Shown here: positions 19,097-29,522 of the stretch, one piece after another
Layout: the number at the start of each line of letters is the position of its first letter
Position numbering within the stretch: position 1 is the stretch's first letter
Source of the DNA: Pelagomonas calceolata
Taxonomy: Eukaryota > Sar > Pelagophyceae > Pelagomonadales > Pelagomonadaceae
Reading direction: 5' to 3'
DNA length: 64,000 nt
Assembly: GCA_918797485.1 (NCBI GenBank)
Contig: CAKKNE010000006.1
Coordinates: 2,108,001-2,172,000 of the forward strand
Made by a program: the position numbers and the translations under genes
The notes under the pieces: model-generated
Seen by the model: only the letters and a program-made list of their open reading frames with translations
The model's database searches: none
What the model was told of the DNA's origin: nothing

Positions 19097-20749
19097 ATGG
19101 AGGCTGCCCCACCGCCACCGAAGCGGCGCTCCGTCGGCGGCGACGCCACCAACACGGCACCCGAAACGGCTGCCTCGCGCAAGCGCAAGAGCACGGACGC
19201 TGCCGACCCCATGATGAGGGCCGCTACCGCGCGCCGCCGGAGCCTCGGCGGCAAGCGCAAGAGCCGCGGTAGCCCCACGACGACGGACGCCACAGGGGCC
19301 GCCTCGCGCAAGCGGACGAGCGTCGGCGACGGAATGACGTCGCGCAAGCGCCGGAGCCTCACAAGTGACGAGGGCGTCGCGAGCCGCGTCAAGCGGCGCC
19401 GCTCGCTGGAAGGGGCGCCCCTCTTCTCGCCGCCGGACAAGGAAGCAACACCAAAGAAGGCGTCGCCGGGCGCCGCGGAGCTGAGCTTTTTCTCCCCGGC
19501 GGCGTCGGCGAAACGCAGCAGGGCTTGGAGCGTCCGCTGTTCGGCGCGCCGCGCGGCCGACGCGTGGTCAGAGCATGATGGATGGCTCCCTTCAAAGGGT
19601 GAGGAAGAGACTTTCATGACCCTGGTCGAGAGCCGCGGCTGCCCGCCGGCGAAGCGGTTGGAGGCCTGGGCGGCCTGGGCCTCGGGCCCTTCAACAGAGT
19701 TGCTCCTGGAACTGAGTAGCGACGCAGCGCTCGAGACCCAAATTAGTAAAGACGTCAAGCGGACGCTGCGGGGTACTCCTTACTTCCGCGACGGAGATGG
19801 CGCCACGTATCTGGCCGCCTTCCTGCGGACGCGCGCGGCCGAAGACACGAGTGTTGGCTACGTCCAGGGCATGAACTACGTCGCGGCGTTCTGCCTATTG
19901 GTCGCGCGCGGCGACGCCGACGCCGACGCGAACCCGGCGCCGACGGCTCGCGACGACGCCGCGCGCGCCTATGATGCCTTCCGGGCGCTCACCGGGCTGT
20001 GTCGAGGCTACTACGTCGACGGCTTCCCGGCGCTGCACCGCGACGTCCGCGTGTTCTCAGATCTTCTGAGCGAGCACCTGCCCGAGATCGCGGCGCATTT
20101 GGAGAAGGTCCGCGCCGAAGCGATGACGTACGCCCCGCGCTTCTTGATGGCCCTCTTCTTGCACATGCTACCCGGCCACGTCGTCGCGCGGTTACTGGAC
20201 TGCGTGCTCGCGGCTTCAGCGGTGGACCCCGCCGGCGGGAGCGACGCGACGTCGGCCGTGCTCGTGCATGCACTGCTGGCCGTCGTTGCGGCTGCCAAGG
20301 ACGAGCTGGTGGCTACCGACGACTTCTGCGCGGCGCAAGCGGCGCTCGTCCGCGCCGCGCGGAATACCCCAAGCTTCGAGAAGCTCCGACGCCGAGCGCC
20401 GTGCTCCGTTGAGGCCTGCCGAGCTGCGCTGACTCGGCCAGTTCCCCCACCGCAAGCGCCGCCGTCACGGTCGCCGCAGCGCCTCTTCCCTCTACCCCCT
20501 CCGCCGCCGGCCGCGCCGCCGACGGGCATTCTCCAGAACCTACGATCGTGGTTCGAGAACGACGAGTATGCCACCGACACCATGCGCCGGCCCCGCCTCT
20601 CGCCGCGGCCGCGCCGGTCGGCTAGACGGTCGGCCGGCGTGGAGCTTTCCACGTTCGCCCAGAGAGCTGCCTCGCCCGTACGGTTCGCGCTCGAGGCGCT
20701 GTCGCCCGCGCCGGTACGGGGGGACAATCCGCTGAGCCGTTGGGTCTAG
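19097..20749 (+). CDS. TBC-domain RabGAP
   Basis: 550 residues. The catalytic TBC domain (about 215-420) shows both finger motifs: the arginine finger in ISKDVKRT (about residue 220) and the glutamine finger in VGYVQGMNYVAAF (about 253). Further TBC helices follow (FLMALFLHMLPGHVVARLLDCVL). TBC proteins stimulate GTP hydrolysis by Rab GTPases in membrane traffic. The N-terminal 130 residues are basic and repetitive, with recurring units such as SRKRKS, ARRRSLGG, SRKRTSVG and SRKRRSL, which look like nuclear-localisation or basophilic-kinase sites. The C-terminus is proline-rich. An upstream in-frame ATG at 18764 would overlap the divergent gene and span the promoter element, so 19097 is preferred. 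Confidence 0.88.
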   Translation: MEAAPPPPKRRSVGGDATNTAPETAASRKRKSTDAADPMMRAATARRRSLGGKRKSRGSPTTTDATGAASRKRTSVGDGMTSRKRRSLTSDEGVASRVKRRRSLEGAPLFSPPDKEATPKKASPGAAELSFFSPAASAKRSRAWSVRCSARRAADAWSEHDGWLPSKGEEETFMTLVESRGCPPAKRLEAWAAWASGPSTELLLELSSDAALETQISKDVKRTLRGTPYFRDGDGATYLAAFLRTRAAEDTSVGYVQGMNYVAAFCLLVARGDADADANPAPTARDDAARAYDAFRALTGLCRGYYVDGFPALHRDVRVFSDLLSEHLPEIAAHLEKVRAEAMTYAPRFLMALFLHMLPGHVVARLLDCVLAASAVDPAGGSDATSAVLVHALLAVVAAAKDELVATDDFCAAQAALVRAARNTPSFEKLRRRAPCSVEACRAALTRPVPPPQAPPSRSPQRLFPLPPPPPAAPPTGILQNLRSWFENDEYATDTMRRPRLSPRPRRSARRSAGVELSTFAQRAASPVRFALEALSPAPVRGDNPLSRWV

Positions 20750-20765
20750 TAACAACAGAGATCAC

Positions 20766-22979
<2,214 letters not shown>

Positions 22980-23516
22980 TCATCGCCCCATCGCGTTCGC
23001 GACGGCCTTCACCGCCGCCGGCACCTCCTCATGCCCGTCGAGCAGCTCGAAGGCCGGCGCCGCCCAGCCGCGCGCCACGAGCTTCGCCAGCTTCATGTCG
23101 CCCGTGACGCCGTAGACGGGCACGAGGCCGCCGGCGCAGCGGCCCAGGTCCCGCAGGTACTGCTCGAGCAGAGGCACCGCCACCGCCGCGCCGAGCGCCT
23201 CGAACTGCCGGAGCGGCTCGATCAACAAAATGGCGCCGTAGGTCGCGTCGGCGCTCGCCTTCGGGAGGCTCCGCACGGCCTTGATGTTGGCCCCAAAGCT
23301 CTCGTGGCAGCGGATCCACCGCGTCGACGCCGCGGCCGCGGCGGCCGTCCGCGAGTGCTCCTCGAGCTGGACGCACTCGAGCACGATGATGCCGTCGCCG
23401 CGCGGCAGCGGCGGTGCCGCGGGCTTGCGGCGCGACGCGAGGATCGAGGCGACGACGACGACGAGCGCCACCAACACACCGATTGTGGTGGCGTCGATGA
23501 AGGGGCGGCCGTCCAT
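22980..23516 (-). CDS. Single-pass membrane protein, unknown
   Basis: 178 residues. A short N-terminus is followed by one transmembrane segment (TIGVLVALVVVVASILA, about 11-28) and a basic stop-transfer (SRRK), so the rest is probably cytosolic or stromal. The soluble part alternates strands and helices (GIIVLECVQLEEHSR, ATYGAILLIEPLRQFEALG, LVPVYGVTGDMKLAKLVARG), reminiscent of a small alpha/beta domain. I see no catalytic motif and do not recognise the family. The frame is continuous and codon use matches the neighbours. Confidence 0.6.
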   Translation of the reverse strand: MDGRPFIDATTIGVLVALVVVVASILASRRKPAAPPLPRGDGIIVLECVQLEEHSRTAAAAAASTRWIRCHESFGANIKAVRSLPKASADATYGAILLIEPLRQFEALGAAVAVPLLEQYLRDLGRCAGGLVPVYGVTGDMKLAKLVARGWAAPAFELLDGHEEVPAAVKAVANAMGR

Positions 23517-24066
23517 TGTTTACGGTGCGCTTTTGCAAGCGGCGCCGCGTCAGTAGTGGTGGTGGGCTTGCTGTGGCAGGCTGGGTGCTTGCAGATGTGC
23601 CTTGCGTACGGAGTTACGCTATATCGTTGCACGGCTATTGCAAATGGATTTGAAACGCACGTCTCCCGGCTTAAGCGTGGCTTAGGGGCTTCGGATGGGA
23701 CAATTGCCAGGCATCAAGAGTCTGATCTCAGGTCGATTTCTCCCATCGCGCAACACTCTCCCGATGCTCCAGGCCGTCAAATCAGGGGTCTTTGTCGCTG
23801 TTGATGCATATTGCATCCTGCCCTTGCTTGCTAGTGTCTTACATGCCGCTAGCGCGATTATCTGGCGTGAGTTTTTGACAAAAACGAGGCAAACAGGGGC
23901 TGCGGAGCGCCTGGCAACGCTAGGAGTAGCTCAAAGTACCGACGCCTTGCCCCGGATCACCGCTGCGCGCGAAATCGCTGCGCGCCACGACGCAGCAGAG
24001 CTGAAACCAGCTCCAGCCCCACTGGAGGCGACGCGCACGCCGACGCAGCGCGCTACAGAAAAAAGG
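23517..24066. promoter_or_regulatory. Divergent promoter region
   Basis: 550-bp spacer holding a full palindromic element at 23830-23853 (GCTAGTGTCTTACA then TGCCGCTAGC), 213 bp before the plus-strand start at 24067. The plus frame is open through this region but its upstream part looks non-coding. Confidence 0.55.
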
Positions 24067-24342
24067 ATGACCCTCACGACCGCGGCCCTCGGCTCGCTCA
24101 GCGGCCTCTTCATCGGCGTATTCAGCAATGGAGTAAGAAAGCTCCCGCTGTTTCGGCGGCCGTGGGACCACCTGATCCTCATGGGCATCATGGGCTACGG
24201 CGGCCACAAGTACCCGCAGCTCGAGGACGCCACCTTGGAGCGTGTCAACGCCATGCGCGCGGCGCGCAAGTTGGGTCCGCTGGACAAGAACGTCTGGGGC
24301 TTGGCCGTCTCGAAGCAAGAGGCTTCACAGAATAAGGATTAG
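24067..24342 (+). CDS. Small membrane protein, possibly complex I NDUFC2-like
   Basis: 91 residues. A first hydrophobic stretch (LGSLSGLFIGVFSNGVR) is followed by LPLFRRPWDHLILMGIMGYGG and a charged C-terminus (KYPQLEDATLERVNAMRAAR). The order small-residue helix, N, R-x-P-W-x-H, second helix with G-x-x-G, then a charged tail recalls the accessory subunit B14.5b/NDUFC2 of mitochondrial complex I. Similarity is by eye only. The start at 24067 is preferred over the open upstream frame (from 23695) because the promoter element lies inside that extension. Its stop overlaps the stop of the convergent gene by three bases (TTAG at 24339-24342). Confidence 0.55.
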   Translation: MTLTTAALGSLSGLFIGVFSNGVRKLPLFRRPWDHLILMGIMGYGGHKYPQLEDATLERVNAMRAARKLGPLDKNVWGLAVSKQEASQNKD

Positions 24343-25538
24343 ATGTTTAGGTCCCGCGGCTCGCGCCACCCCTCCCTCATCAACGGTGGCGCTAATCTTT
24401 CTTCGGCGTCGGCGATGGCCTCGAGCTGGTCCGCGAGGTCGCCGACGCTCGAGTACGTGAGCGCGTAGTCGTACATCGGTATAATGATGTCGTTGCCGTT
24501 GTCGTCCGCACCAATACGCGTTTCGGCGAGCTGGGCGTCGTGCGTGTCCCACCGCTCATGCTGCTGCACGCGCACGACGAGCGGCTGCGTTTGATTCAAA
24601 GCAAACGCCGTCCGCCGCGCGGCGCCGGCCCGATCAGGACCCGCCACACAAACGACCGCCGCGCCGCCGACGCAGCGCGTGCACGCCTCGCCGACGGCCC
24701 CGAAGGACGTACAATGGAGCCCGTCGTGCTCGAACCACTCGTGCCGCGACGCGCCCGCGTCGATGCGGCCCTGCGTTATTCTGGGGCGTTTTGCGTTCGG
24801 ATCTTCCTCGGACACGAAGATGTCCTCGCCTTCCAACGGAGCCGGCGCCGGGCCCTGGACAGCTGACAACGCGCCGTAGCCCGAATCTAAAACAGGCAGA
24901 GGCGGCAGCTCCGGGTCCTTCGCCAGCACGTACTGCGTCTTCGGTCGCGCGAGATGCGGTCGCCGCGCCACCAGCACGCCGCAGGCCCTCCTCAAATCCT
25001 TGGAGTCGTGGTCGTCGTGGCACGAGATGATGACCGCTCTGACTGGAGAGCGGGCGTCGACCATGGGAGTAATGGGGTCGACGGGCGCCGGCGCGGGTGC
25101 CGGCTGTGCCGCCTCATAGGCCGCCCACCGCGCGTTGACCAATCGCTCGACGAGCTCGGGCTTCGTACCTACTATATCCTCTCCACAGGCTTCCAGCGCC
25201 GCCTTGAGCTCCATGATATCCAAAATCTCGGCCTCCATCGTCGCGGTATCAACATCAAAAGTCTCGGGCTCGCGCGGCCGCATCTGTCCCAGAAAATGGT
25301 CGCGCGCGAAGACGTAGAAGTCCGCGGGTTGTTCGGTGAGAGCCGCCTCGAAGAAGTCCGCTATCAATGTAGTCACTTCGGGGTTGCTCTGCATGTAGGC
25401 CTGCGAGTGCGCGACGCGCTCCTCGGAGCGCTCGCGCATCTTCCGCTTGATGGCCAGCATTTCTAATTCTAATTCAGTGTGCTGTTTTTTGACCGGTTGG
25501 ATCTCCTGCGTGTCGAACATGCCTTTTGTGTCTGCCAT
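24339..25538 (-). CDS. DPY30/RIIa-like docking protein with SAP-like segment
   Basis: 399 residues. Residues about 53-85 (VTTLIADFFEAALTEQPADF, then YVFARDHFL) match the helix-loop-helix dimerisation/docking fold of DPY-30 and PKA regulatory RIIa subunits, which binds amphipathic anchoring helices in axonemes or histone methyltransferase complexes. A segment at about 108-140 (DIMELKAALEACGEDIVGTK, PELVERLVNARW) fits a SAP-type DNA/RNA-binding helix pair. The remaining 250 residues form an unrecognised alpha/beta domain containing a KRPR basic motif and a Cys-containing stretch (GLHCTSFGAVGEACTRCVGG). It could be a flagellar or chromatin adaptor; I cannot choose. The gene is convergent with, and overlaps by three bases, the small membrane-protein gene. 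Confidence 0.7.
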   Translation of the reverse strand: MADTKGMFDTQEIQPVKKQHTELELEMLAIKRKMRERSEERVAHSQAYMQSNPEVTTLIADFFEAALTEQPADFYVFARDHFLGQMRPREPETFDVDTATMEAEILDIMELKAALEACGEDIVGTKPELVERLVNARWAAYEAAQPAPAPAPVDPITPMVDARSPVRAVIISCHDDHDSKDLRRACGVLVARRPHLARPKTQYVLAKDPELPPLPVLDSGYGALSAVQGPAPAPLEGEDIFVSEEDPNAKRPRITQGRIDAGASRHEWFEHDGLHCTSFGAVGEACTRCVGGAAVVCVAGPDRAGAARRTAFALNQTQPLVVRVQQHERWDTHDAQLAETRIGADDNGNDIIIPMYDYALTYSSVGDLADQLEAIADAEERLAPPLMREGWREPRDLNI

Positions 25539-25805
25539 GGTCGCTTGTTACTGGATGGTTGTTTGTTACTGGGGCAGCCGTGCGGACCGGTCGCGGCGAC
25601 GGCGTCACGGGGCAGCCGTGCTACAACGTGGAGGCTGCCTCGAGCCGTCCGCTCGTCTTTGTGGCAAACTAGCGCTCGGTTTGGAGCGCTCCAAAATGGT
25701 CGCGTGCGGGTTTACGATGCGATTATACGACTGGCAAGAGACGACGCTCCTCCTCGCAAGCATAAGTATATACGACTACTACTCACATTACAAAGAAGAC
25801 CCACG

Positions 25806-26219
25806 TCACCGCCGCGCGTCGCAGTAGGCCGCGGCCTTGGCGACGACGTCGTCCATGCGCGCCCGGCTCCGCAGGCCGAACAGCGTGATGCGGCCCGTCT
25901 CCAAACACATCTCCTCGAGCTCGATCTCCTCCTCCGTGTTGTCGTCGAGCGCGATGGCGTTCGGCCCGCGCTCGCAGCTGCCGCGGCACTTCACGGTCTG
26001 CACGAACAGGTCGTCTCTGCCGCATGCTTCGACGCGTTCGAGGAGCGTGCAGTAGTCGTCGCCCGGAATCCACTTTGGTACCACTCTTCCGACCTCGAGA
26101 CCCTTGCCGGGCTCTTTCCGCGACTTCCAGGCCTGGTATTTCTGTTTGCACATGCGGCCGCCGCATACTCCGAACGTTAATCCAGTCGTTCGTCCCAGCA
26201 ATAATGCCCACAGCAGCAT
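25806..26219 (-). CDS. Thioredoxin-like [2Fe-2S] ferredoxin
   Basis: 137 residues with a signal-like start (MLLWALLLGRTTGLTFG). The cluster-binding cysteines follow the thioredoxin-like ferredoxin pattern: CGGRMC near the N-terminus and CRGSC about 58 residues later, with GPNAIALDD after it. It shares this layout with the domain at 3369-4265 but lacks TPRs. The C-terminal part is acidic then helical (MDDVVAKAAAYCDARR). Start 26219 was chosen over an upstream frame since it gives the targeting leader and places the promoter element at 26371 about 150 bp away. It is probably a soluble electron carrier or iron-sulfur sensor in an organelle. Confidence 0.75.
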   Translation of the reverse strand: MLLWALLLGRTTGLTFGVCGGRMCKQKYQAWKSRKEPGKGLEVGRVVPKWIPGDDYCTLLERVEACGRDDLFVQTVKCRGSCERGPNAIALDDNTEEEIELEEMCLETGRITLFGLRSRARMDDVVAKAAAYCDARR

Positions 26220-26370
26220 TTTATTGCGGTGCTGAAAGTGCACCTCTGTCAGGATTGACAGAGATGCACTGCCAGAGCCCACGCGTTGACAGCGTTTCTC
26301 TAAGCACCTCACTTACTACCACAGATGCTCTGTCGCTACAGCAGCTTGCTGCCGTCGAGTTTGGTGCCTT

Positions 26371-26393
26371 GCTAGTGTCTTACATGCCGCTAG
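26371..26393 (+). promoter_or_regulatory. Palindromic promoter-like element
   Basis: GCTAGTGTCTTACA then TGCCGCTAGG, within the 352-bp divergent spacer 26220-26571; 152 bp from the ferredoxin start and 179 bp from the transporter start. Confidence 0.65.
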
Positions 26394-26571
26394 GGTGCCA
26401 TACAAAACTTTTGCCTTGCCGGCCGCTTATTGTGCGCCTGGCTCAAGGCAGGAGCTAGATTTGTTCTAGAACCAACAGCACGTGTGATGCCGGCATCAGT
26501 GGCAGGCTAGTTTCCGTGGAAATCATCGCCCAGCACACGTGCTTCCATCGGGAAACCGGAGCAGCCGTACA

Positions 26572-27630
26572 ATGGACGCTGGCATGGATGCTCGCACAGC
26601 GAGTGACCACGCCTACGGCTCGGTCCCATCGCTTGATAACGGTGATGGCGACGCGCCACCGCGGCGGCGCTGCGTCGCCGCCGTCAGCCTCGGCCTCGCC
26701 TGCATCTCCGCGTGCGTGCCGCTCGCGAACAAGGCTGTATTAAGGCACGGCGCGAAGAAGGCGGCCCTCACGATGACGGCGTGCCAGCTGTTCAGCGTGG
26801 CTTTAATATGCGGGCTCATCCACGCCGTTATTGCGTGTAAAAACGGGGCGCCGCTGCGCCTGTCGGAGGTCCGTCGCAAGGCGCGGAACATCGGCCCGCT
26901 CGGCGTCGCGTTCGGGCTCAAGCTCGGCGCCACGAACGTCGGTCTGGCACTCGTATCAGTGGAGATGCACGTCTTGCTGGCGGCGACGGACATTCTTTGG
27001 GTTGCCATCTTCGCGCGACTCATCAACGGCGAGCGGGTCCGCAACGTCACGGGCGGCCTCGCGCTGGTCGGGTGTTTTTTGGGGGCATGCCTGGTCTCCA
27101 CGGACTCGTACGACGCCGGGCGCCACGTCGCGGTTTATGCGGTGGCGCTGAACCTGGTCGGGCCCGTGATCCAGGGAATTGTGGTCACGCTGCTGCGGCG
27201 GTCGGCGACGCGCGAGGTCGCTCGACAAAACACGTCCTACGTCGAGTTTACCTTCGTCAAGCTCGCTTTTTCGACACTCACGGCCGGCGTGCTCGCCTTG
27301 CTGATCGAAGGCGTCGCCGACGCGCGGTCCTGCGTCGTCGCATTACTTGGCGACGCTCCCAGGTTCCTCACGACCGTCGGTCTCATCAGCGGGGTGCAAC
27401 TACTCTTCACGGTATTGGCGACACTGGCCTCAGGAACGAGTGTGGGAGTAGTAGGCACGGTCAAGATCATTCCCCAGTGGCTCCTGGCCTTCACCATGGA
27501 TGGCGCCAGTATTGACCCGAGGCATCTCATAGGTGTGTGCCTCGTGACGCTCTCGGCGTGCGCCTGGGCTTTGAGCGGTGGCGTGTCGAAATCTCCCCCG
27601 CGGCTGCCAAGCCGCGTGTTGTTTGTGTGA
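26572..27630 (+). CDS. DMT-superfamily nucleotide-sugar/triose-phosphate-type transporter, copy 1
   Basis: 352 residues with about ten hydrophobic helices after a 40-residue polar N-terminus (start at ACAATGGAC). Characteristic segments are VPLANKAVLRHGAKKAALTM, IGPLGVAFGLKLGATNVGLA, VEMHVLLAATDILWVAIFAR, NTSYVEFTFVKLAFS and VVGTVKIIPQWLLAF, the arrangement of the TPT/nucleotide-sugar transporter branch of drug/metabolite transporters. Substrate cannot be read from sequence. A close paralogue lies 7.4 kb away on the opposite strand (35000-36127), sharing RRKARNI.PLGVAFGLKLG, ALVGC.LGACLVST and TNTSY-type blocks, so an inverted duplication is likely. Confidence 0.85.
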   Translation: MDAGMDARTASDHAYGSVPSLDNGDGDAPPRRRCVAAVSLGLACISACVPLANKAVLRHGAKKAALTMTACQLFSVALICGLIHAVIACKNGAPLRLSEVRRKARNIGPLGVAFGLKLGATNVGLALVSVEMHVLLAATDILWVAIFARLINGERVRNVTGGLALVGCFLGACLVSTDSYDAGRHVAVYAVALNLVGPVIQGIVVTLLRRSATREVARQNTSYVEFTFVKLAFSTLTAGVLALLIEGVADARSCVVALLGDAPRFLTTVGLISGVQLLFTVLATLASGTSVGVVGTVKIIPQWLLAFTMDGASIDPRHLIGVCLVTLSACAWALSGGVSKSPPRLPSRVLFV

Positions 27631-27684
27631 TCGATCTATCCGAGTCGTCGCTCCTAGTCGTGTATTAAATTTATTAGGACTCTA

Positions 27685-28560
27685 CTACGCGTCCTCCGCC
27701 TCCGACTCCTCCGACTCCTCTTCAGACTCCTCCTCGTCCTCCTCGGCTTTCTCCTTGGCCAGGTCGACCACGCATTTCGCCTTGCGCACGACGGCCCCCG
27801 TCGACGTCAGCCGATAACCCCCCGTCAAACATTCGGCCACCTCGGCGGCCTCCTTCTCGGAAGGCCTCGACTCGACCGCTTCATGGCGCCACGGCTCGTA
27901 CGCGTCGCCCGCACTCGCTTCAAATTCTTCCAGCCCCAGGAGCTTGAACTGCTCCAGCAAGCCCGAGGAAATGAGCTCGAAGTCCGAATGGACCTTGGCC
28001 TCGTCGTCGTCGCTCGGGGGTTCACTTCGGGCCTCCTCGAACGCCAACAGAACCTTGTCAAAAATTCTAAACGCGTCGGCCTTGGCCACCTCGGCGACAC
28101 TTTCCTGCTGCTTCGCGGCGTTCTTCTTGTAGGTGCTGACGTCGGCCACTATTCTATAATAGCCCGCTTCAGAGGCTTCGGCGGCGGCGCCGTTCGCCCT
28201 ACTTAATTCCAAGCGCTTCTCCTTGAGCTGGGCCTCGAGCTGGGCTATTTCCGCTTTAACTTCGGCGTTCGGGTCCTCCCCCTCCTCTTCCTCCTCCTCT
28301 TCGTCGACAGTTTCCTCCTCCTCGGCGACGGCCTCATCGGCCTCGTCCGACGCGGCCTCCTCGTCGGCGACGGCCGTGTCGTCGTCTCCCTCTGTTGCGC
28401 GCAGCGCGGTTATTCCTGAGTATGCGCGCGCGACGCTTGGTCGCGTCGCGCGCGCGAGGGCCGGCGTCCTCACCCGCAGTGCTGGCTGCAAGGCGGAGGC
28501 GACGGTGAGGAAAGCGGCGGCGACGCCGCCTGCCAACAGGCGCCGTCGCGGGCGCGCCAT
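27685..28560 (-). CDS. grpE: Plastid GrpE, Hsp70 nucleotide-exchange factor
   Basis: 291 residues. The leader MARPRRRLLAGGVAAAFLTV plus ASALQPALR has the ASA plastid cleavage context. An acidic low-complexity stretch (about 60-95) precedes the long GrpE dimerisation helix (EVKAEIAQLEAQLKEKRLEL), then the conserved block RIVADVSTYKKNA (family: R..AdfeN..kR), KVLLAFEEA and the C-terminal beta wing with DAYEPWRHEAV and CLTGGYRLTSTGAVVRKAKC. GrpE releases ADP from DnaK-type Hsp70. The C-terminus has another acidic run (EEDEEESEEESEE). The presequence suggests the stromal rather than the mitochondrial protein. The start is the first true ATG. Confidence 0.88.
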   Translation of the reverse strand: MARPRRRLLAGGVAAAFLTVASALQPALRVRTPALARATRPSVARAYSGITALRATEGDDDTAVADEEAASDEADEAVAEEEETVDEEEEEEEGEDPNAEVKAEIAQLEAQLKEKRLELSRANGAAAEASEAGYYRIVADVSTYKKNAAKQQESVAEVAKADAFRIFDKVLLAFEEARSEPPSDDDEAKVHSDFELISSGLLEQFKLLGLEEFEASAGDAYEPWRHEAVESRPSEKEAAEVAECLTGGYRLTSTGAVVRKAKCVVDLAKEKAEEDEEESEEESEESEAEDA

Positions 28561-28650
28561 TATTGTCAATTGATGCCCGTATTGACGCTACGGACGCCTG
28601 TGCTCTGCCGTCGCTGTGAGTTGCTCTGCTCTGCCGCTTGCTAGGGATGC

Positions 28651-28673
28651 CTAGTGTCTTACAGGCCGCTAGT
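28651..28673 (+). promoter_or_regulatory. Palindromic promoter-like element
   Basis: CTAGTGTCTTACAGG then CCGCTAGT, 91 bp upstream of the GrpE start (minus strand) and close to the 3' end of the next gene. Confidence 0.65.
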
Positions 28674-28753
28674 ATACGCGGCATCCATCCACGAACACCA
28701 ACCGTACATGACTTCACACTAAGATTACTACACACAGCAGGCAGAGAGAGGAA

Positions 28754-29170
28754 CTACCGCCCGTCCGCGCCGGGCGCGAAGTACGAGTGGTACGTGTCCA
28801 CGGCCACCAACGTAAGGCAGTAGGGCACGTACCGTCGTAAACCCGGCGTTATTGATAAAGGCGCCGCACCCACCATTGTGGCGGTCCCTACCTTTACCTC
28901 GGGATAATCGACGCCCGCGAACCCGAGCCCCGTCTTCACGGTCTGATAGATCCCAAAAAATCCGGCCACGATGACCGCACTTCTACCCATCTCGTGGAAG
29001 GCGACGCGTGGCAAGTCCGTTTGCTTCACCGTTCCTCCCTTGAAAAGCTTGTACGCGTCCACCGCTCCGACGGTGAAGCCCGTGACCGTGCCGCAGATGA
29101 TACCGAAGACGGCCCGTCGCCAGAACTCCTCGAAGGTCACGGTCTTTGGTGGTTTTGGTGTTTGCGGCAT
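28754..29170 (-). CDS. Small Gly-rich membrane protein, Tim17/NDUFA11-like
   Basis: 138 residues. The first hydrophobic helix is glycine-zippered (AVFGIICGTVTGFTVGAVDA), followed by YKLFKGG, a second helix (AVIVAGFFGIYQTVKTGLGF) and a third (YVPYCLTLVAVDTYHSYF). The G-x3-G spacing, the R before the second helix and overall length are what one sees in Tim17/22-family proteins and in the complex I subunit NDUFA11. No hydrophilic catalytic domain. Mitochondrial inner membrane is the likeliest place, by inference only. ATG at 29168-29170, promoter element 166 bp upstream. Confidence 0.55.
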   Translation of the reverse strand: MPQTPKPPKTVTFEEFWRRAVFGIICGTVTGFTVGAVDAYKLFKGGTVKQTDLPRVAFHEMGRSAVIVAGFFGIYQTVKTGLGFAGVDYPEVKVGTATMVGAAPLSITPGLRRYVPYCLTLVAVDTYHSYFAPGADGR

Positions 29171-29335
29171 GGTTATTGCTTTGCTTTTTGTGGTGTGGTG
29201 GAGTCGCTGTGTGCGCCTCGACGTCGCAGCGATGGCGTGCGCGCTTCAGGTTTCGCAGCGATGTAGTAGGTGCTAGGCGCCGTACGCAGCTCAGTGGAGA
29301 AGCGCTGTCGGCTACGCGGCGGCTGCGCACACTTT

Positions 29336-29358
29336 CTAGTGTCTTACAGGTCGCTAGC
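29336..29358 (+). promoter_or_regulatory. Palindromic promoter-like element
   Basis: CTAGTGTCTTACAGG then TCGCTAGC in the 352-bp divergent spacer 29171-29522, 165 bp from each start codon: exactly central. Downstream, 29445-29515 is full of GCTGCA/TGCAGC words just before the TRM13 ATG. Confidence 0.65.
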
Positions 29359-29522
29359 CACTGCAATCGACGCTCGAAAAAAGGGTCTTTACCACAGCCA
29401 TTGCTCGATATATTTGTCTGGCAACAACCTGGGCTGACAACTCTTGCAGTGCAGCATAACGCGCATTGCTGTGCTGCACCGCTGCACTCGCTGCACTGCG
29501 CTGCAGTGCAGCACTGTAAGCG

